Positions 7,339 to 11,002 of a DNA stretch of 11,002 nucleotides are shown piece by piece. The notes under the pieces are model-generated. The model saw nothing but the letters and a program-made list of their open reading frames with translations, ran no database searches and was not told the DNA's origin. The DNA comes from Candidatus Thorarchaeota archaeon. GTDB taxonomy: Archaea > Asgardarchaeota > Thorarchaeia > Thorarchaeales > Thorarchaeaceae. The stretch covers positions 1-11,002 of the forward strand of contig JABCSP010000047.1 in the NCBI GenBank assembly GCA_018238825.1, given 5' to 3'. How positions within the stretch are numbered: position 1 is the stretch's first letter; the number at the start of each line of letters is the position of its first letter. The translations under genes and the position numbers were made by a program.

Positions 7339-8256
7339 CTACTCGTACGTTGGTGGATCAAAAAGTGCCCGATCTATTCCAAGTACATTGTTAGCTTCTG
7401 CAGATGCCGTCGCCATCGCGTTTGATATGAGCGCAACTGCTGCAAATACTTCTTTGGTCCGTATCATGGAACCATACATTATCGAATCAGTAGCAAGGAC
7501 CTGAGATGCCACCGTGGATGCAATTATTGTGGCCATGTGAGTGGATTCGTCATCAAATCCGGGTTCTTTGATGAAACGCCAAGCAGAGGGAGCATTGTGA
7601 GGTCCAAGGCAAGTGGGCAGACCGAGTTCTGATTTTACAGCCAGTATAGTACGATGTTCTAAACCATATCCCGCTCCGACAGGCATCGTACCTGGATCAA
7701 CTAGAATTTTCTCAATTCCAAGTTCTTTGGACAGTTTGATCATTTCTGTTATTGTTTCCATTCTCTCAGGGAGAGATGTAGCACGGGGAGACCATCCGAG
7801 TACAACAGCCATGTTCACAGAGCTATTCTTCAATGCCTCTTTTTCTTCTTCTTTCATTGAGAGGTTGATAGAGTTGTAAATTACACGATTGTTTAATCCA
7901 GTTTCATCACAGAACTCAATAGCTCGTTTTCTAGCCTTGGCGTTTGTGGACTCAAACATAATCGGTCCATCAAAATGTTCAGAAAGCCATGAGAGATGAT
8001 TTTCCATAGCAATAGGAGTGCGCCCATAAGCTTGAATCATAAAGGGATGCCCTGTCTTCTCAACCATGGAGGTTGCAGTATTAATCCACTCCAGAGCAAG
8101 GGTTTTGTCAAAAAGACCTTCTCGAGTCTCCTCAACAATAGGTTGGCCTTTGAAGAAAAGACCTCCAATTAGAACGGTGGGATTCTCCCCAGGATGCCCT
8201 CCTATTGTGACTCCACCGAAATCGTAAGACTGTTGTTCTTTTTTAAAGACAAACAC
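7339..8256 (-). CDS. mtrH: MtrH copy 1: divergent MtrH-family methyltransferase
   Basis: 305 residues from a GTG start, beginning MFVFKKEQ at the conserved MtrH N-terminus. Seen are GGVTIGGHPGENPTVL (residues 14-29), RVIYNSINLS, MAVVLGWSPR, LVDPGTMPVGAGYG, GLPTCLGPHNAPSAW and SIMYGSMIRTKEVFAAVA, so it is a TIM-barrel MtrH homologue. It differs from copy 2 at several otherwise constant places: MFESTNAKARKRA where copy 2 has LIDSADYKARISG, and MYGSMIRTKEVF where copy 2 has LYGPIENSERVF. MtrH relatives outside methanogens include enzymes acting on non-pterin methyl donors such as glycine betaine, so a different methyl donor or acceptor is possible. It starts seven bases after the metF stop, with GGAG ten bases upstream, which points to work with MetF and MtrA. 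Substrate unknown. Confidence 0.87.
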   Translation of the reverse strand: MFVFKKEQQSYDFGGVTIGGHPGENPTVLIGGLFFKGQPIVEETREGLFDKTLALEWINTATSMVEKTGHPFMIQAYGRTPIAMENHLSWLSEHFDGPIMFESTNAKARKRAIEFCDETGLNNRVIYNSINLSMKEEEKEALKNSSVNMAVVLGWSPRATSLPERMETITEMIKLSKELGIEKILVDPGTMPVGAGYGLEHRTILAVKSELGLPTCLGPHNAPSAWRFIKEPGFDDESTHMATIIASTVASQVLATDSIMYGSMIRTKEVFAAVALISNAMATASAEANNVLGIDRALFDPPTYE

Positions 8257-8263
8257 GCTATTT

Positions 8264-9196
8264 TCACTCCACCTTGGCTCTTGAAGAAAGACCAGCCCGT
8301 TTAATGAGTTCGGGAATACTCTCCTCCCTTCCGATTCCCATCAAATGAAGACCACTGACTCCTTTGATCTTACGGATCGACTTGATGATTTCTGAAGCAA
8401 TGAGAATCCCTTCTTCTCGCAATGCGTTTCGCTCCGCATCATCCTTAAGACCTTTGCCAGCGGCTTCAAGGCGTTTGATATATTCCTCAGGAATTTCGAT
8501 TCCAGGTACATTCTTGTTCATGAAACGAGCATTCCTTGGTCCTCTGAGAGGGATAATACCTGCTAGGATCTTTAACTCCAAATCACTCGCCAAGTCCATG
8601 AAAGATTCTAACTTTGTGATATCAAAGATAGCCTGGGTCTGAAAGAATTGTGCACCTGCATCTCTCTTCTTTTCAGCTCTGAGAACTTCCGTTTCAATTG
8701 AATCAGCATATGGATTGAAAGTTGAACCCATAAAGAACTGAGGAGTCCCTTCAAGTTCCTCCCCAGCAAAATCAGTACCTCGCATTAGATGACTTGTAAG
8801 GTGAAGTGCTTGAATGGAATCAATATCAAAAACCATTTTTGCATCGGAATGTGGACCCATAATAGTGCGATCACCTGTGACAAATAGAACATTCCGAATT
8901 CCTAATGCATAAACACCATAGAGTTCACTCTCTATTGAAATTCTATTTCTATCACGGGTGGTTAATTGCATAATTGGTTCTCCGCCAGCATCTAAAACTA
9001 ATCGTGCACATGCAGTACTACTCATAGTGGGAATCCCACGAACATTGTCAGTAATGTTGATGGCATCACAATAATCTGCAATCACTTTGGTTCGTTCAAT
9101 GACTATATTGTGATCAGCACCTCTTGGGGGACCAATCTCTCCAGTAACTGCGAAGATTCCAGCGTCCAAAGTTTGTTTTAGTCGAGTATTTGACAG
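8264..9196 (-). CDS. metF: Methylenetetrahydrofolate reductase (MetF family)
   Basis: 310 residues if started at the CTG at 9196, 301 from the TTG at 9169. MetF interconverts 5,10-methylene- and 5-methyl-tetrahydrofolate using a flavin. Counting from the TTG: TGEIGPPRG (residues 9-17) carries the expected acid Glu11; LFVTGD (95-100) has the conserved Asp; DAGAQFFQTQAIFD (170-183) has the substrate-binding Gln. Length fits a stand-alone MetF TIM barrel. The coding frame continues upstream of the TTG with SNTRLKQ, typical of MetF N-termini, and no ATG or GTG is available there. The CTG has GGGAG nine bases upstream. This folate-type enzyme sits in the place where methanogens would use the F420-dependent Mer. 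It is probably the first gene of the methyl-transfer unit, 85 bases after hflX. Confidence 0.88.
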   Translation of the reverse strand: MSNTRLKQTLDAGIFAVTGEIGPPRGADHNIVIERTKVIADYCDAINITDNVRGIPTMSSTACARLVLDAGGEPIMQLTTRDRNRISIESELYGVYALGIRNVLFVTGDRTIMGPHSDAKMVFDIDSIQALHLTSHLMRGTDFAGEELEGTPQFFMGSTFNPYADSIETEVLRAEKKRDAGAQFFQTQAIFDITKLESFMDLASDLELKILAGIIPLRGPRNARFMNKNVPGIEIPEEYIKRLEAAGKGLKDDAERNALREEGILIASEIIKSIRKIKGVSGLHLMGIGREESIPELIKRAGLSSRAKVE

Positions 9197-9281
9197 ATTG
9201 CAAGACTCCCAGTTCGTGTATGCATCGCCACAGACACCGTTCCTTAATTTGCTTTTGCTGGAAACGTATGATAAGAATAAT
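9197..9281 (-). other. hflX-metF spacer, possible metF operon promoter
   Basis: 85 bases, A/T-rich next to the hflX stop and then mixed. An AAATTAAG (9243-9250, minus strand) is a weak TATA-like candidate about 45 bases before the metF start. A 15-codon frame with ATG at 9225 and stop at 9178-9180 overlaps the metF start out of frame and could only be a leader peptide if anything. No RNA gene seen. Confidence 0.25.
9206..9210 (-). promoter_or_regulatory. Shine-Dalgarno site supporting a CTG start for metF
   Basis: GGGAG on the minus strand, nine bases before the CTG at 9196. No purine-rich site lies at a suitable distance before the TTG at 9169. Confidence 0.45.
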
Positions 9282-10571
9282 TCACTCGGGAGATATCTTG
9301 ATGATACTTTCAGGATTCAATTCACGTTTTAGTGCCTGAAAGATCTCATAATTGAGTCGAGCTGTAACAACGATGTTATACTCATTGTAGGTTTCAGATT
9401 CTAAGATTGCATCTTTGTGTAGCCTCGAAAGAATAGACATACCATCGTCACCATAGGGCAAAGTAATCGAGTACAGAATCAGTTGGGGAAGTATTCGCTC
9501 TAATGCGTCTATAAGACCATCAATGTTCGTATGTGCTTGCGCAGAGATCGGAACAACTTCAGCAGAAATTTCAGTTAGATGTTCTTTCCGTTCCTGTACG
9601 ATATCGTCCTCAACAAGATCAATTTTGTTGAGTGCAGTGATTATCGGAATTCCGTTAGCGCCAATTTCATTGAATGTATCAAGACATGTATCGGTTTTTC
9701 GATCCATCTCCTCAATAGAATCAGAAGCATCCACAACTAGGATAATCACGTCAGCTTCGCTAACTTCCATAAGGGTCGTGTTGAACGCTTGCAGCAATGT
9801 TTTAGGGAGATTACTGATGAAACCTACAGAATCTGAGAGAACAATCTGACGCCCAGGCAAATCAAGCTCTGCCGCTTTCGTTGCTAAGGTAGTGAAGAGT
9901 TTGTCTGCAATTTCCACTCCTGAATCGGTCAATGCGTGATGAAGTGTACTCTTTCCAGCGTTTGTGTACCCAGCTAGTGCAATCTCTATGAAACCTTCTT
10001 TCGTACGTTTCTTCTTTTTCAATGCCTGCGATGCAGAAATCTTTTCTAGTTTTTGAGTTATTGCATGAATCTTTCTACGTTGCTCCTTTATTTTCATGTT
10101 TAGCAGGTCTTCTCCAGCACCGACCTGCTCTGCTACTGGACGGTCTCCAGAATGCTCTTTCGCCAACCTCATTCGAATCTGATGTCTCTCAAAAGGTAAT
10201 TCGTATTTGAGTCGAGCTTGCTCAATCTGTAGTTTTGCTTGTTGTGTATGCGCATGCTTATCGAATATTTCGAGAATGACTTGAGATCTGTCCCTGACTT
10301 CGGTTTCCCACAGCTCCATGAGACGAAAAATTTGGCTCGATTTTAGCGTGGGAGAGAATAATACAAAATCAGGTTTGTTAACTTCAATCCATGTCTTAAT
10401 CTCTTCAGCCTTGCCACTACGAATGCCGAATTTAGAAGACGGAGCACTCACTATATCAAATCGGCCTATAATCTCATAATCTGCAGTAGTAGCGAGTGCG
10501 GCAAACTCATCCAAAAGATCGGGTTCTTTGTACTTTCGTCTCTGGACAAGCAATGCAGTAGATTCGACCAT
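9282..10571 (-). CDS. hflX: GTPase HflX
   Basis: 429 residues, ATG start. HflX is a ribosome-associated GTPase of the Obg-HflX group that binds the large subunit and, in bacteria, splits stalled or stressed ribosomes. Domains in order: the N-terminal HflX domain (about 1-125), with SGKAEEI (52-58) and DRSQVILEIFDKHAHT (94-109); a coiled linker after GAGEDLL (151-157), with a KKKKR stretch (185-189); the G domain from about 195, with G1 GYTNAGKST (201-209), G3 DSVGF (247-251) and G4 NKID (315-318); then a C-terminal domain. No Shine-Dalgarno site precedes the ATG, and a TATA-like TTTAAG sits about 25 bases upstream, so the mRNA may be leaderless. Oriented with the methyl-transfer genes but probably functionally separate. 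Confidence 0.93.
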   Translation of the reverse strand: MVESTALLVQRRKYKEPDLLDEFAALATTADYEIIGRFDIVSAPSSKFGIRSGKAEEIKTWIEVNKPDFVLFSPTLKSSQIFRLMELWETEVRDRSQVILEIFDKHAHTQQAKLQIEQARLKYELPFERHQIRMRLAKEHSGDRPVAEQVGAGEDLLNMKIKEQRRKIHAITQKLEKISASQALKKKKRTKEGFIEIALAGYTNAGKSTLHHALTDSGVEIADKLFTTLATKAAELDLPGRQIVLSDSVGFISNLPKTLLQAFNTTLMEVSEADVIILVVDASDSIEEMDRKTDTCLDTFNEIGANGIPIITALNKIDLVEDDIVQERKEHLTEISAEVVPISAQAHTNIDGLIDALERILPQLILYSITLPYGDDGMSILSRLHKDAILESETYNEYNIVVTARLNYEIFQALKRELNPESIIKISPE

Positions 10572-10673
10572 TAATATTAACCAATAATGCTTGTGTCTTA
10601 AACAGTACTATTGAAGATTAGACGTAGAGAAAGATTCTTTGGTTAACCAATAGGATTTCAATGGTGACCACAA
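10572..10673. promoter_or_regulatory. Divergent hflX/tgtA promoter region
   Basis: 102 bases between two divergent starts. TTTAAG (minus strand, 10597-10602) lies 25 bases before the hflX ATG, the right place for an archaeal TATA box of a leaderless transcript. Read on the plus strand it is CTTAAA and could also serve tgtA. TTAACCAATA occurs twice in the same orientation, at 10577-10586 and 10643-10652. The second copy is part of a perfect 12-bp palindrome TTGGTTAACCAA (10639-10650). These could be regulator binding sites. Palindrome and repeats are seen directly; function is inference. Confidence 0.4.
10663..10667 (+). promoter_or_regulatory. Shine-Dalgarno site for tgtA
   Basis: GGTGA, complementary to the usual archaeal 16S 3' end, lies six bases before the ATG at 10674. 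It argues for that ATG over the out-of-frame ATG at 10661. Confidence 0.6.
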
Positions 10674-11002
10674 ATGGCAAATTTCGAAATCAGAGCAAAG
10701 GATGGTTTAGCTAGACTAGGAAGATTCTCGACTAAGCATGGAACAGTGAAAACACCATTGCTCATGCCAGTGATTCATCCTGGAAAATCAATAATTTCTC
10801 CAAAGGATATTGTAGATGTATTTGGGTTCCAGATGGTGATTACGAATTCATACATTATCAACTCTCATGAGAAGTTCAGAGAGAAGGCTATTGCTGAGGG
10901 CGTACATGGTCTACTAGATTTTGACCATCCGATTATGACCGATTCAGGTACTTTTCAAATGTACTTCCACGACCTTCCTGAAGAAGAGATTGACCCTCTA
11001 GC
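10674..11002 (+). CDS. tgtA: Archaeosine tRNA-guanine transglycosylase, N-terminal part, cut by window edge
   Basis: First 109 residues; no stop before the right edge. Archaeal TGT swaps guanine 15 in the D-loop of tRNA for preQ0, the first step toward archaeosine. Seen: FEIRAKDGLARLGRF at the start, HGTVKTPLLMPVIHPG (residues 22-37), VITNSYII (55-62), and MTDSGTFQ (88-95), where Asp90 is the conserved active-site Asp of the DSG-FQ motif. The second catalytic Asp and the zinc site lie beyond the window. The spacing after the DSG motif and the archaeal context favour the archaeosine enzyme over bacterial queuosine TGT, but the diagnostic C-terminal PUA region cannot be seen. Divergent from hflX. 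Confidence 0.88.
   Translation, partial: MANFEIRAKDGLARLGRFSTKHGTVKTPLLMPVIHPGKSIISPKDIVDVFGFQMVITNSYIINSHEKFREKAIAEGVHGLLDFDHPIMTDSGTFQMYFHDLPEEEIDPL

Noticed and set aside
9178..9225. 15-codon frame before metF as part of a frameshifted metF N-terminus
   Set aside because: Its translation does not resemble MetF, while the metF frame itself continues plausibly upstream to the CTG at 9196.
1..11002. CRISPR arrays, tRNA or rRNA genes, IS elements, integrase or attachment sites
   Set aside because: The window is almost fully covered by coding genes; the three gaps (85-145 bases) hold no tRNA-like fold, spaced repeats or transposase fragments that I can see.

Overview
The window reads as archaeal chromosome. 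Markers are a family-B DNA polymerase with PolB2-like degenerate motifs, the start of an archaeosine-type tRNA-guanine transglycosylase, a CofE-family gamma-glutamyl ligase, methyltransferase subunits of the MtrA and MtrH families, a methanogenesis-marker-14 (DUF2114) protein, and purine-rich Shine-Dalgarno sites (GGAGG, GGTGA). Base composition is moderate, somewhat AT-rich by eye. An archaeal MtrA/MtrH pair next to a folate-type MetF suggests a non-methanogenic or WL-pathway archaeon, with Asgard (Thorarchaeia-like) or Bathyarchaeia as plausible hosts. That placement is inference, since no rRNA or phylogenetic marker is present.

Layout. (1) Bases 2-1972, plus strand: 3' part of a PolB-family polymerase gene whose frame is open to the left edge. 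(2) Bases 1962-10571, minus strand: eight genes, read right to left as hflX, metF, mtrH copy 1, mtrA, mtrH copy 2, marker 14, cofE-like, larC. From metF to cofE the genes are 4-30 nt apart or overlap by 4 nt, so they look like one transcription unit. larC follows after a 145-nt gap and ends tail-to-tail with polB, overlapping it by 11 nt. (3) Bases 10572-10673: a divergent hflX/tgt promoter region. (4) Bases 10674-11002, plus strand: the 5' end of tgtA, cut by the right edge.

The central unit looks like a compact soluble methyl-transfer module. MetF interconverts methylene- and methyl-tetrahydrofolate. MtrA is a corrinoid carrier that keeps its cobalt-ligand histidine but has lost the membrane anchor. 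Two clearly different MtrH methyltransferases flank it. None of the Na+-pumping partners (MtrB-G) is in the window. The marker-14 protein has ASKHA-type nucleotide-binding motifs and could be the ATP-dependent reactivator of the corrinoid. The CofE homologue could add glutamate to F420 or to a pterin. LarC inserts nickel into the nickel-pincer cofactor and is probably only loosely connected. HflX (ribosome-associated GTPase), TgtA (tRNA modification) and the polymerase are housekeeping or information-processing genes at the edges. I saw no tRNA, rRNA, CRISPR array, IS element or integrase.
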